Notes under the pieces: generated by a model
Database searches by the model: none
What the model was told of the DNA's origin: nothing
What the model saw: the letters and a program-made list of their open reading frames with translations, nothing else
Position numbers and translations under genes: made by a program
In this document: in pieces, positions 8,192 to 17,010 of the stretch
Layout of the letters: every line of letters begins with the position of its first letter
How positions within the stretch are numbered: position 1 is the first letter of the stretch
Source of the DNA: Prevotellaceae bacterium HUN156
GTDB taxonomy: Bacteria; Bacteroidota; Bacteroidia; Bacteroidales; Bacteroidaceae
Assembly: GCA_900119285.1 (NCBI GenBank)
Contig: FPIT01000006.1
Span: 241,433-305,432 of the forward strand
Direction: 5' to 3'
Length of the DNA stretch: 64,000 nucleotides

Positions 8192-10000
8192 CTATCGTTT
8201 ATCTAAATCATCGTATAACTTCTGCAGATAGGCTTTTGACTTCTTCACCAGCAGGTCTGTATCTGCTCCTTCCGCTTTATGTATCTTGCCAGAGGTATTG
8301 TCATAGATTGCACGACCGCTATCTGTCACAATACCCATCGCATCAGGGAAGGTGAAGAAAGCGAAATGAGGTGCTTTGGCATCCAGCAGATCCTTAGAGT
8401 ATAGGAACTCGCTATGGTCGATACCCAACAAGCCCAGCAGGGTGGCTGCAATATCTATTTGCGAACCAACGGTGTGACACTGTCCCGTCTTAGGCAGCGC
8501 ACCACCCAAGAGGATGAAAGGCACCTTGAAGCGCCACCACTGGTAGTTGTCGGCCTTATCAGGATAAGCGCCCAGATGGTCGGGAACAATAGCCACAATA
8601 GTATTCTTCCAACAGGGTTGCTTCTTCAGTTCACTGATAAACTGTCCCAAGCAGTGGTCGGCATAAGAGAAGGCATTGAATATCTCGTTGTCTTTTATCT
8701 TCTGGTAGTTGGGCACATCAAAAGGTTCATGACTACTCTCCGTCATCACACTACGGAAGAAAGGCTTACCAGAGTGGTCAGCCTTGATATCTGCCAGCAT
8801 ACGGTCGTACACTGCGCCATCGGCCACGCCCCACTTGCCTGTATGCAGTTTAGCGGGAAAATCGGCATCGGATACAATCTGCTGGAAGCCTGTACCCACG
8901 AAATAGGAGCGCATATTGCTATAGTTGACATCGCCTCCATAATAGAACGCGGTATGGTAGCCGTGCTTACCCAACTGTTGGGCAATAGAAGGCAACGAGG
9001 TGCTCTTGCGAGGCATATCCATCACACTCATCGTAGGCTGTGCAGGCAGTGCACTATGGATAGACACCAAGGCACGGTCTGTACGGAAACTATTGGCATA
9101 GAACTGGGTGAAGCTGAGTCCCTCCTGCTGCAACTGCAAGAGACAAGGAGTAACACCCTTGACATGCATGATGCTATCAGAAAAGCTCTCTAAGACAATC
9201 AGGATGACATTAGGTTGCTGGGCAAAGTGTGTAGTATCTTTGCGCAGGGATGTGTAGGTCATATCCTGAAACAAAGCATCAGCCTCATCGGCAGGCATGA
9301 AACGATATTTAGAGCCTATCTCCTCTTGATGGACAACGGCTTCGATAAAACTAAAGATAGGATTCACTGCCGCATGATTCAGACGGATATCGGTAGAGAA
9401 ATACACACTGCCGGTATGATTAGTACCTGTGCCCACTCCACCACGAATGGGGAGCAGCAAGGAGGCCGTCAACAGCAACAGTAATACAGACGATACGGTC
9501 TTCTGCTTCATCTCATAGCGCCCTTTAGGATAGAGCGGTGCAGAAAGTTTATAAATCGCGAAAGTGGTCAAGATGATAACCACTGGCGCCAATATCAGTT
9601 GCCACCACGTCATACTGGCCATCGCATCGGCAGGCGACGTTTTGACATACAACAACGGGGTGTTATCTAATGGGAATCCCCAATAGCCATACAAGCCGAG
9701 ATTGGCGATATAAGCTAATGACGACAAGAAAGCGGCAAGCATGAAATAGCCATTCCAAAACCAGTGTATCAGCTTGCGTCGACTCCATAGCGTTAACAAC
9801 AGCAACAAGGCAGGAATGATGGTTACATATCCTGCCACTGCGATATCCAGTCGAAGGCCATACCAGATGACCTGAGAGAGTTCAGAGAAACTTGCTTCCG
9901 CGAACAGCGAATGGTACATCAAGAGAAAGACTCCCTTACTAACCACTCCTACAAGTGTCCACAACAGGAAAACAAGTATAAAAGTGCGTATGCGGTTCAT
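8192..10000 (-). CDS. LTA synthase-like sulfatase-fold membrane transferase (first copy)
   Basis: A 602-residue protein with about five N-terminal membrane helices and a periplasmic alkaline-phosphatase/sulfatase-fold domain, as in LtaS-type phosphoglycerol transferases and related enzymes that decorate envelope polymers. VILIVLESFSDS carries the metal-binding acid and NSFRTDRALVSIHSALPA the nucleophile Thr (about residue 307); TESSHEPF and VPDHLGAYPDKADN are further metal-site blocks. I chose the ATG at 10000 (MNRIRTFILVF) because it directly overlaps the upstream stop as TAATG, has GGAGG 16 bases before it, and a longer frame to 10084 would run through the upstream gene. Substrate in a Gram-negative is not known; phosphoglycerol or phosphoethanolamine transfer is plausible. 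Confidence 0.8.
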   Translation of the reverse strand: MNRIRTFILVFLLWTLVGVVSKGVFLLMYHSLFAEASFSELSQVIWYGLRLDIAVAGYVTIIPALLLLLTLWSRRKLIHWFWNGYFMLAAFLSSLAYIANLGLYGYWGFPLDNTPLLYVKTSPADAMASMTWWQLILAPVVIILTTFAIYKLSAPLYPKGRYEMKQKTVSSVLLLLLTASLLLPIRGGVGTGTNHTGSVYFSTDIRLNHAAVNPIFSFIEAVVHQEEIGSKYRFMPADEADALFQDMTYTSLRKDTTHFAQQPNVILIVLESFSDSIMHVKGVTPCLLQLQQEGLSFTQFYANSFRTDRALVSIHSALPAQPTMSVMDMPRKSTSLPSIAQQLGKHGYHTAFYYGGDVNYSNMRSYFVGTGFQQIVSDADFPAKLHTGKWGVADGAVYDRMLADIKADHSGKPFFRSVMTESSHEPFDVPNYQKIKDNEIFNAFSYADHCLGQFISELKKQPCWKNTIVAIVPDHLGAYPDKADNYQWWRFKVPFILLGGALPKTGQCHTVGSQIDIAATLLGLLGIDHSEFLYSKDLLDAKAPHFAFFTFPDAMGIVTDSGRAIYDNTSGKIHKAEGADTDLLVKKSKAYLQKLYDDLDKR

Positions 10001-10953
10001 TAATTCTTGGGTTTTATACCTCCATGAGTTATTCTTAGCCACTCTTCTTTGGTGCGCTTCCAACGGCGATGGCTCCACAGCCAATAAGAAGGAGCACGCA
10101 TAATGGTGTGTTCCAGCAACTTGGCATACTGGTCTGTTATCCAGAACTGCTCCTGATTTTTCGGTTCAGTAGTGATGCGCTTGTACTCTGCTACATAGTA
10201 GCCACGCTTGATTCTGCGCACATCCAGATAATAAACATCCATATCCAACTTCTGCATGATACGCTCTGCTCCCGTAAACCATGGGGTCTCGTGATGCAGG
10301 AAGTCTGACCAAAAGTAGATGTTATCCCAGAAAGGTGCCTGGTCAGCGATAAAGCCTACAAGTACAGGCTTACCCTCGTTGCGGTATTGTACCAGATACT
10401 TGATAGACTTATCCATCGTGATATTGACGCCACCCCAGCGACGACGGGTATAAAGAACCAACTGGTCGGTTACATAATTCTCCAAAGAATGATAAAGCTG
10501 AGCACAGGTACACAACTTCGGATCAATCCACAATGGCATACTGCTAATCCACTCCCAGTTGCCATAGTGACCGAGGAACACACCACAAGAGCGTCCTTTA
10601 CGGAAAGACTCTTCCAATAACTCCACACCTTTGAACTTCATACGGCGCTTCAGATTCCACTTCGAGATAGAGAAATACTTCACACTCTCGAACAGGAGGT
10701 CACTGAAATGGGTATAGAAACGACGCTCTATCATCCAGCGCTTACGAGGCGACATGTCGGGGAATGAAGTGGCGATATTCTCGTGGACCACCTCTCGACG
10801 ATAGCGAATCACATAGAACAAAATGATGGACACAAAAGAGGACACCCCATGCCAGAACCACATGGGTAACAACGATGCCACATACCACACACAAAAGAGG
10901 ATGTAGTAGGCAATATTTTTCAGCGTTCTGTATCTTTCCTTGTTATAGCTCAT
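10000..10953 (-). CDS. Lipid A biosynthesis acyltransferase (LpxL/HtrB family)
   Basis: A 317-residue late acyltransferase that adds a secondary acyl chain to lipid A at the cytoplasmic face of the inner membrane. One N-terminal membrane segment (about residues 15-50) is followed by the LPLAT domain with the catalytic H-x4-E motif at His129-Glu134 (GHYGNWEW). FIADQAPFW and the ETPWFTGAERIMQKL block are further conserved parts, and PSYWLWSHRRWKR is the typical family ending. It is the first gene of a four-gene operon running down to 6529, and its stop overlaps the next start as TAATG. Confidence 0.9.
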   Translation of the reverse strand: MSYNKERYRTLKNIAYYILFCVWYVASLLPMWFWHGVSSFVSIILFYVIRYRREVVHENIATSFPDMSPRKRWMIERRFYTHFSDLLFESVKYFSISKWNLKRRMKFKGVELLEESFRKGRSCGVFLGHYGNWEWISSMPLWIDPKLCTCAQLYHSLENYVTDQLVLYTRRRWGGVNITMDKSIKYLVQYRNEGKPVLVGFIADQAPFWDNIYFWSDFLHHETPWFTGAERIMQKLDMDVYYLDVRRIKRGYYVAEYKRITTEPKNQEQFWITDQYAKLLEHTIMRAPSYWLWSHRRWKRTKEEWLRITHGGIKPKN

Positions 10954-11029
10954 TATCTGTTGCTTACTTTAATTAACACGGGTATATTTATATAGCAAAC
11001 GAGATTTTCCCACTTTTATTGTAAATTAC

Positions 11030-11061
11030 TTGCATATTTGGCAATTTCTACGTAAATTTGC
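11030..11061 (+). promoter_or_regulatory. Bacteroidota promoter for LicD-GT2-GT90 operon
   Basis: TTG at 11030-11032, 20 bases, then TAAATTTGC at 11053-11061. This fits the TTG-N20-TAnnTTTGC form and lies 31 bases before the start at 11092. Confidence 0.6.
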
Positions 11062-11091
11062 ATCGCTTAATCAAAAGAATTAGCAGTAATA

Positions 11092-11910
11092 ATGACGAAC
11101 TACGATATACGCCAACTTCAACAAAAAATACTGGGAAACCTGCTTGCAATACATCAGGTTTGCGAGGAGCACGGCTTACGATATTACCTTTGGGCAGGCA
11201 CCATGTTGGGAGCTATCAGACATAAGGGTTTTATCCCCTGGGACGATGATATCGACATCGCTATGCCCCGCAAGGACTATGAACTACTAATGGCTCATGC
11301 AAAAGACTGGTTGCCAGAGCAATATGAAGTGGTAAGCTACGAAACAGACCCCGAGAATTATCCTTTACCTTTCGCTAAACTACAGGATGCACACACCACA
11401 CTGATAGAGCGTGAGCATCTGCGCTATGTGGGAGGCGTATATTTGGACATCTTCCCACTTGACGGCATCACAAGCAACAAGCTGATGCAGCGCCTGCATT
11501 TCATGAAATATCAGTGGTATAAGAAGGCACAATATTTTGTACACCGCGACCCTTATCGTCATGGTCATGGCGTATCATCATGGATACCCCTGCTGTGTCG
11601 CAAGATATATAACATGCAACAGATACAGAGGAAGATGAAGGAAATGCAGAAGATGTACGATTTTGAAAATTCTGACCTAATTGTAGATCACGATGATGGT
11701 GCGAAAGGAATTATGCAGAAGGCTATCCTCGGCAAACCTACATTGGTAGAATTTGAAGGACATCAGCTATACGGAGTAGCCGATGCCCACACCTATTTGA
11801 GCAACAAATATGGCGACTACATGGTAATCCCATCAGAGAACCGTCAGAGACAGCACAACTTCCACTATTTGGATTTCGACAAGAGTTACAAAACATTCTT
11901 ACATTCTTAA
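11092..11910 (+). CDS. LicD-family phosphotransferase (first copy)
   Basis: A 272-residue LicD-family protein. LicD enzymes transfer phosphocholine or related phospho-groups from a nucleotide donor to surface glycans and belong to the nucleotidyltransferase fold. The signature is clear: YYLWAGTMLGAIRHKGFIPW followed by DDDIDIAMPRKDYE, with the GG-like loop and the Asp pair for metal. LDIFPLDGI and the C-terminal ANKYGDYMVIP-like block (here LSNKYGDYMVIP) complete the family pattern. It heads a three-gene operon with a GT2 and a DUF4422-GT90 protein. The group transferred cannot be told; no LicA/LicC choline genes are in the window. Confidence 0.85.
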   Translation: MTNYDIRQLQQKILGNLLAIHQVCEEHGLRYYLWAGTMLGAIRHKGFIPWDDDIDIAMPRKDYELLMAHAKDWLPEQYEVVSYETDPENYPLPFAKLQDAHTTLIEREHLRYVGGVYLDIFPLDGITSNKLMQRLHFMKYQWYKKAQYFVHRDPYRHGHGVSSWIPLLCRKIYNMQQIQRKMKEMQKMYDFENSDLIVDHDDGAKGIMQKAILGKPTLVEFEGHQLYGVADAHTYLSNKYGDYMVIPSENRQRQHNFHYLDFDKSYKTFLHS

Positions 11911-11920
11911 ACAAAGATCT

Positions 11921-12817
11921 ATGTTTACAGGGTTTTCCATTCTGATTCCAACATGGAACAACTTATCCTTCTTGAAACTATGCGTAGAGAGCATACGCGA
12001 GAACTCAAGTCTGGAGCATCAGATTATCGTTCACATCAACGATGGTTCTGATGGCACACTGGAATGGGTAAAGGCTGAAGGAATTGACTATACCTATACA
12101 CCACAGAACGTAGGTGTATGTCTAGCAATGAATATGATGCGTACAAAAGTCGCCACAGACTACATGTATTTTGTGAACGACGACATGTACGTACTGCCAG
12201 GATGGGACACCGCACTGATGGATGAAATCAAGCGCCTAGGGCACAACAGGTTCTTCTTATCATCAACTATGATACAGCCGCACGACAAGAATGACGTAGG
12301 ACTGTGCGTGGACTATGGAGACAGCATAGAAAGTTTTCAGAAAGAAGAACTGTTAAAACACTATATGGATATCCCCTATCCCGACTGGCAGGGCGCCACA
12401 CGACCACCCAACATGGTGCATCGTGACATCTGGGATATGGTGGGCGGCTATAGCATTGAGTTATCGCCAGGTATGTATAGCGACCCTGACTTTGCTGCCA
12501 AGTTGCTGCTTATCGGCATTACCCACCTGAAAGGTATCGGTAGTAGTAGAGTGTACCACTTTGAGACCAAGACTACCCAGCGAGTAAGAAAGAATCAGGG
12601 AAGACTGCAGTTTTTATTGAAATGGGGCATCACCAACTCTTCTATGCGCAAATATATCACCCGACAGGGTGAAGACTGGGCACAGAAAGAGACACCCCTA
12701 GACCTCGCTCTGCTGGAGAAGAAGCGCAAGATGTCAAGACTCAAGGCAGTTTACTACTTGTTAACCAAAGGATTTGGCATCATCCATCATATCGAAAATC
12801 AAAAGTCATGGATATAA
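11921..12817 (+). CDS. Family 2 glycosyltransferase
   Basis: A 298-residue GT-A fold glycosyltransferase. FSILIPTWNNLSFLKLCVES is the N-terminal nucleotide-binding strand, HINDGSDGTLEWV the second, and TDYMYFVNDDMYVLPGWD contains the DD/DxD motif. MYSDPDFAAKLLLIG is the catalytic-acid region. No membrane helices, so it acts in the cytosol on a lipid-linked glycan. It starts 10 bases after licD and overlaps the next gene by 10 bases, so the three proteins are co-translated. Confidence 0.85.
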   Translation: MFTGFSILIPTWNNLSFLKLCVESIRENSSLEHQIIVHINDGSDGTLEWVKAEGIDYTYTPQNVGVCLAMNMMRTKVATDYMYFVNDDMYVLPGWDTALMDEIKRLGHNRFFLSSTMIQPHDKNDVGLCVDYGDSIESFQKEELLKHYMDIPYPDWQGATRPPNMVHRDIWDMVGGYSIELSPGMYSDPDFAAKLLLIGITHLKGIGSSRVYHFETKTTQRVRKNQGRLQFLLKWGITNSSMRKYITRQGEDWAQKETPLDLALLEKKRKMSRLKAVYYLLTKGFGIIHHIENQKSWI

Positions 12818-14688
12818 AGATAGGCATCGCATATCACAAACCCTCAGCAATTCTACAAGGGGAACACTTCCTGCCGATACAAGTAGGAAAGGCAGTATCT
12901 GACGTTGACCTGCATATTCAAGGAGATGACGAGGGTGACAACATCAGCAGCAAGAACCCACTCTATTGTGAGTTGACTGGACTTTATTGGCTGTGGAAGA
13001 ACACCTCTGCAGACTATAAAGGACTGATGCACTATCGCAGAATATTCACTAAGAGAAATTCTTTTTCATTCTTTAAATTCCTACTTAGAGTCAAATACAA
13101 AGAGAGACAGTTTGCTTCACTATGGAGTCCATATAGAAGTATGGGTGTGAAGAAGCAATACAACTGTCAGGATATTCATGTATTTCAACAGAGAGCCAAG
13201 GAATTCTCTTCACATCTGGAAGAGCTCCTGAGCGATGGCACCAATATGCTGGTGCCTCATCCTGGACGATTCTATATCAGCATCCGCCAGTTTATCTACC
13301 AGCATGCTAATAAGCAACAGATAGACCTAATGGACGAAATTGTAGAGAAAACATTCCCCGACATCTATCCCTCTTATAAGAAGTCATTAGACGGACAGAG
13401 GCTATACAACTGCAACATGTCGGTGATGGACAAGGAGTCGTTTGATGAATACTGCAACTTTATCTTTACAGTACTCAAAAAACATGAAGAGGAGGTAGTT
13501 AATCGCGGTTTCCTGAATTCTTCGTCAGAGAAGACCTATGCCCGAGTACCAGGATACTTGGGTGAACTATTGACCAACGCTTACATCCAATACAGTTTTC
13601 AGAAGGGTAAGAAGATTAAAGTATTGCCCGTATTATTTCTTGAGGAAGAGAACACTCAAGAAAGAAAAAACGCCCCTATACAACTACTGAAAAGACTTTA
13701 CTATACTTATTTCAGAGGAGTACACAAGAACCTACACTTCCCCTACATGTTCCATGGCTGTCTGATGCAGATATTGCCGAACGCATGGTATAGACTCCAA
13801 TTAAAGAAGAAACTGAATGCTTTCGATTCTCTACCAGAAGAAGAAAAGAAATACATCAAAGATAGAGTAGATTATTACTGCAGACTGGAAGATGGTGCAA
13901 AGGTGTGCGACATCAACGAACACCTGCCACGAATCAAACGCGCAAGCAAGTCGGGAACCATCAAAGACTACAAATTCAAGAACAAGGTGGGCAATACCTC
14001 ATATTTCTTTGATACCTACGAATACATGCGCTACTTCCCAACGCATTTCAGATTCCTTACGATACCTGGTGATGTATTCTATCATCTGCCAAGTCCTGCT
14101 ATTGTCAAGAGCAGACCGATAGCAGTGCCTAATATGCCATCTAACGAGGTCATTCTTAATTTGGATAAGATACGCCACTTCACATGGATTAACGATCCTT
14201 TCAAGTGGGAGGACAAGGAATGTCGCATCTTGTTCCGTGGTGAGATTACCAACAAGCCTCGTCGCTGTCAATTCTTTGATATGTGGAAAGACCATCCACT
14301 ATGTGACCTGTCTGACACTAGTTCGATGTCAATCTACGACCACCTGTACTATCGTTATATCATGTCACTGGAGGGTAATGATGTGGCTTCTAACTTGAAA
14401 TGGGTAATGTCAAGTAATTCAATAGCCGTAATGCCTCGTCCTACTTGTGAGACATGGTATATGGAAGGACAGCTGATTCCTAACTATCACTATATTGAGA
14501 TTGCGTCCGACTACCACGACTTGATAGACCGCATCAACTATTATGAGGCACATCCTGAAGAGGCAGAAGCCATCATACAGCATGCGCATGAGTGGGTGGC
14601 ACAATTCCAAAACAAGAAGCGTGAGGACCTTATCTCACTGATGGTACTCGACAAATATTTCCAAAAAACAGGTCAGCCCGTTATTTAA
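12808..14688 (+). CDS. DUF4422 glycosyltransferase fused to GT90 (CAP10-like) domain
   Basis: A 626-residue two-domain protein. The N-terminal ~280 residues are a DUF4422 domain seen in capsule and LPS clusters (IGIAYHKPS, HIQGDDEGDNISSKNPLYCE, LTGLYWLWKNT, GLMHYRRIF). From about residue 390 a GT90/CAP10-like domain follows, a family of O-glucosyl/xylosyltransferases and LPS-modifying enzymes: KECRILFRGEITNKPRR, LEGNDVASNLKWVMSSNSIA, MPRPTCETWYMEGQLIPNYH and YIEI. Two separate transferases joined in one chain would link consecutive sugar-addition steps. It ends in a hairpin that overlaps the stop. Confidence 0.8.
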   Translation: MDIKIGIAYHKPSAILQGEHFLPIQVGKAVSDVDLHIQGDDEGDNISSKNPLYCELTGLYWLWKNTSADYKGLMHYRRIFTKRNSFSFFKFLLRVKYKERQFASLWSPYRSMGVKKQYNCQDIHVFQQRAKEFSSHLEELLSDGTNMLVPHPGRFYISIRQFIYQHANKQQIDLMDEIVEKTFPDIYPSYKKSLDGQRLYNCNMSVMDKESFDEYCNFIFTVLKKHEEEVVNRGFLNSSSEKTYARVPGYLGELLTNAYIQYSFQKGKKIKVLPVLFLEEENTQERKNAPIQLLKRLYYTYFRGVHKNLHFPYMFHGCLMQILPNAWYRLQLKKKLNAFDSLPEEEKKYIKDRVDYYCRLEDGAKVCDINEHLPRIKRASKSGTIKDYKFKNKVGNTSYFFDTYEYMRYFPTHFRFLTIPGDVFYHLPSPAIVKSRPIAVPNMPSNEVILNLDKIRHFTWINDPFKWEDKECRILFRGEITNKPRRCQFFDMWKDHPLCDLSDTSSMSIYDHLYYRYIMSLEGNDVASNLKWVMSSNSIAVMPRPTCETWYMEGQLIPNYHYIEIASDYHDLIDRINYYEAHPEEAEAIIQHAHEWVAQFQNKKREDLISLMVLDKYFQKTGQPVI

Positions 14689-14700
14689 CGGGCTGATATT
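14673..14700 (+). terminator. Intrinsic terminator-like hairpin at end of GT90 gene
   Basis: TCAGCCCGTT (14673-14682) pairs with AACGGGCTGA (14687-14696) around ATTT; the stop codon lies at the edge of the loop. The tail TATTGTATTCT is only moderately T-rich. It separates this operon from the converging (-) operon. Confidence 0.6.
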
Positions 14701-14722
14701 GTATTCTATAAGGAGTGAGCTA

Positions 14723-15748
14723 TTAAGACAAAGTCCAGAACTTAGGATGTAATATACGATATACCAGCATCCAAAATACGAGTCGGTAATATCCACCCTT
14801 CTTATACCATCCCCTCAGATAATACTTACGTAGTTTGAAGTGCTCAAAGTTTGCCTGCTGTAGCATCACACGTGCTGGTTCCATATACTTCTCATACAAG
14901 TCCTTGGAGATACACACGTTCATCAGCAGACTATAAACCATGATACCCCAAGCCTCTTTCACATAACGCATCTGGTTACTTCTCACCTCTGGAGTAGAAG
15001 CAGGATGATTGCTGATATAAGTCAGCATGTGATATAACACCTGCGAGATATGACCTAAGTTTCGTTTAACAGAACTCTGACTGGTACTATTACCCTCTCG
15101 ACCTACGAAGTAGTTATACAGATAGATATCAAAGATAATCAACTGTTTGATACTGTCAAGCGGAACAATGCAATAAAGCATATCGGTATAGCAGATACCA
15201 TGAGGCAATACTAAGCCCGTCTGTCGGAGAATCTCAGTTTTGTATGTCATGCTATGCATATTAAACTCCACCAGTTTTGAGTATTTTGTAAACTCAAAGT
15301 GGGGGGCATCATACAAATGATTATATTCCACTCCGTGAATAGGCAGTTTCTCTACCTTCCAAGAGCCATCGTTCATCAACTTCCACTCTTTACGAAGAGT
15401 AACTACCAAATCTGCATCAGTAGCTTTTAACTTCTCAATAAAGGTATCAAGAGCTTCTGGTTCAAACCAGTCGTCAGCATCAAGTATTCTGAAGTATTTT
15501 CCCGTAGCCACTTGGAGCGCAGCATTCAGACAAGAACCATAATGGCCATTGGGTTTATCTATTACATTAACCGATGGACATTCTTGTTCATACTTCTTTG
15601 CAATCTCAAGTGTCTTATCAGTACTTCCATCATTCACTACCAAGATCTCCACATCTTCTATATGCTGGGCTTTTATTAAATTGTCCAGATTCTTAGGGAG
15701 ATACTTCTCCATATTAAATGAAGGTATAATAATAGTCAGCAGTTTCAT
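14723..15748 (-). CDS. Family 2 glycosyltransferase
   Basis: A 341-residue GT2 enzyme. LLTIIIPSFNMEKYLPKNLD, VEILVVNDGSTDKTLEIAKK, GHYGSCLNAALQVATGKYFR and ILDADDWFEP (DxD) give the complete canonical N-terminal domain. The C-terminal ~180 residues contain amphipathic basic segments that may sit on the membrane. The gene follows glf by 16 bases on the same strand, so it may use the UDP-galactofuranose that Glf makes, but donor specificity cannot be read from the sequence. Confidence 0.85.
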   Translation of the reverse strand: MKLLTIIIPSFNMEKYLPKNLDNLIKAQHIEDVEILVVNDGSTDKTLEIAKKYEQECPSVNVIDKPNGHYGSCLNAALQVATGKYFRILDADDWFEPEALDTFIEKLKATDADLVVTLRKEWKLMNDGSWKVEKLPIHGVEYNHLYDAPHFEFTKYSKLVEFNMHSMTYKTEILRQTGLVLPHGICYTDMLYCIVPLDSIKQLIIFDIYLYNYFVGREGNSTSQSSVKRNLGHISQVLYHMLTYISNHPASTPEVRSNQMRYVKEAWGIMVYSLLMNVCISKDLYEKYMEPARVMLQQANFEHFKLRKYYLRGWYKKGGYYRLVFWMLVYRILHPKFWTLS

Positions 15749-15764
15749 ATTCTATGACTTAAGA

Positions 15765-16892
15765 TTAGTCTATCTTAATGGCAAAAGCACGCTCCATAGT
15801 AGGAGCCATATCGTAATATTTATATTCAGCAAGGCGTCCACCGAAGAGGACATTCTTTTCAGCATTTGCCAGTTCTACATATTGCTTATATAGCTTGTCG
15901 TTCTTCTCGTCATTAACAGGATAATAGGGTTCCATACCCAGATGCCACTCGGTAGAATACTCACGAGAGATAACTGTCTTCGGATTCTTGTCAACATCGG
16001 CGCCGAAACTCTCAAAGTGCTTATGCTCGATGATACGGGTATAAGGAATCTCGCGCTCGGTATAGTTGACCACCGCATTGCCCTGATAGTTGGAAGTAGA
16101 CATTGTCTCTGTTTCAAAGCGCACTGTACGCCACTCCAGATGTCCTAAGCGATAGTCGAAATAGCGATCTATCTCACCAGTATAGACAATCTGATTTGCC
16201 TGTTCATTCCAAGCCTCACGATTCTCCAGATAGTCCACACCCAATCGCACATCACAACCCTCCAGCAGTTTATTGATAAGCACATTATAACCACCCTCAG
16301 GTATTCCTTGGAAGCGATCATTGAAATAGTTGTTATCAAAAACAAAGCGCACGGGCAGTCGACGAATGATAAAGGCAGGAAGTTCTGTACATGCTCTTCC
16401 CCACTGCTTTTCCGTATAGCCTTTAATCAGTTTCTCATAGATATCCCTACCTATCAGCAGCAGTGCCTGTTCTTCCAGATTACAAGGTTCAGCTACTCCC
16501 TGTTGTTGTAACAACTGGCGAGCCTCAGCACGCTGTTCTTCTATCTTCGCAGCAGCCTCAGCAGGTGTCTTCACGCCCCACATCTGGTAGAACGTATTCA
16601 TATTGAAAGGCAGGTTATACAACTTACCCTGATAGTTTGCAACAGGGCTATTGGTATAGCGGTTAAAGGGCACCAGTGAGTTGACAAATCGCCATATCTC
16701 CTCATTGTTGGTATGGAAGATGTGCGCACCATAACGATGCACATTGATGCCTTCCACTTGTTCACAATAGGTATTACCACCGGTATGTTCTCGACGATCA
16801 ATCACCAGACATGTTTTACCAGCCTGACGGGCACGCCAAGCAAAGGTAGCTCCAAAGAGCCCCGCTCCTACTATTAGATAATCGTATTTCAC
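15765..16892 (-). CDS. glf: UDP-galactopyranose mutase
   Basis: A 375-residue flavoenzyme that converts UDP-galactopyranose to UDP-galactofuranose, the donor of Galf residues in LPS and capsules. YDYLIVGAGLFGATFAWRAR is the N-terminal FAD-binding Rossmann motif and VIDRREHTGGNTYCE the following conserved segment. YGAHIFHTNNEEIWRFVN, FNMNTFYQMWG, LIKGYTEKQWG and FNDRFQGIPEGGYN are typical Glf blocks; the conserved active-site arginines are retained (RRLPVRF, GGRLAEYKYYDM). Length is normal. A -7 promoter element lies just upstream. Confidence 0.93.
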   Translation of the reverse strand: MKYDYLIVGAGLFGATFAWRARQAGKTCLVIDRREHTGGNTYCEQVEGINVHRYGAHIFHTNNEEIWRFVNSLVPFNRYTNSPVANYQGKLYNLPFNMNTFYQMWGVKTPAEAAAKIEEQRAEARQLLQQQGVAEPCNLEEQALLLIGRDIYEKLIKGYTEKQWGRACTELPAFIIRRLPVRFVFDNNYFNDRFQGIPEGGYNVLINKLLEGCDVRLGVDYLENREAWNEQANQIVYTGEIDRYFDYRLGHLEWRTVRFETETMSTSNYQGNAVVNYTEREIPYTRIIEHKHFESFGADVDKNPKTVISREYSTEWHLGMEPYYPVNDEKNDKLYKQYVELANAEKNVLFGGRLAEYKYYDMAPTMERAFAIKID

Positions 16893-16910
16893 TAATCTAT
16901 ATATTTGCGT

Positions 16911-16919
16911 GCAAAATTA
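16911..16919 (-). promoter_or_regulatory. -7 element of glf promoter
   Basis: Read on the minus strand the site is TAATTTTGC, matching TAnnTTTGC, about 20 bases before the glf start. I found no convincing -33 element. Confidence 0.4.
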
Positions 16920-16981
16920 CAAATTTTATATTATAAATCATTATTATTCATCTTATATTTTCATAATTCTCCCAAATTCAC

Positions 16982-16990
16982 TATCTTTGC
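16982..16990 (+). promoter_or_regulatory. -7 element for second LicD gene
   Basis: TATCTTTGC matches TAnnTTTGC and ends 20 bases before the ATG at 17011. Its position decides the start of that gene, because an upstream in-frame ATG at 16909 would lie before the transcription start. Confidence 0.55.
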
Positions 16991-17010
16991 AATCTAAAAC
17001 AAATATAGTA

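Noticed and set aside
10001..10084. Longer start for the LTA-synthase-like gene
   Set aside because: It would overlap the acyltransferase gene by 85 bases and add a hydrophilic, non-family N-terminus; the ATG at 10000 has a TAATG coupling and a GGAGG site.
16909..17010. Longer start for the second LicD gene
   Set aside because: The promoter -7 element at 16982-16990 lies within it, so this stretch would not be in the mRNA.
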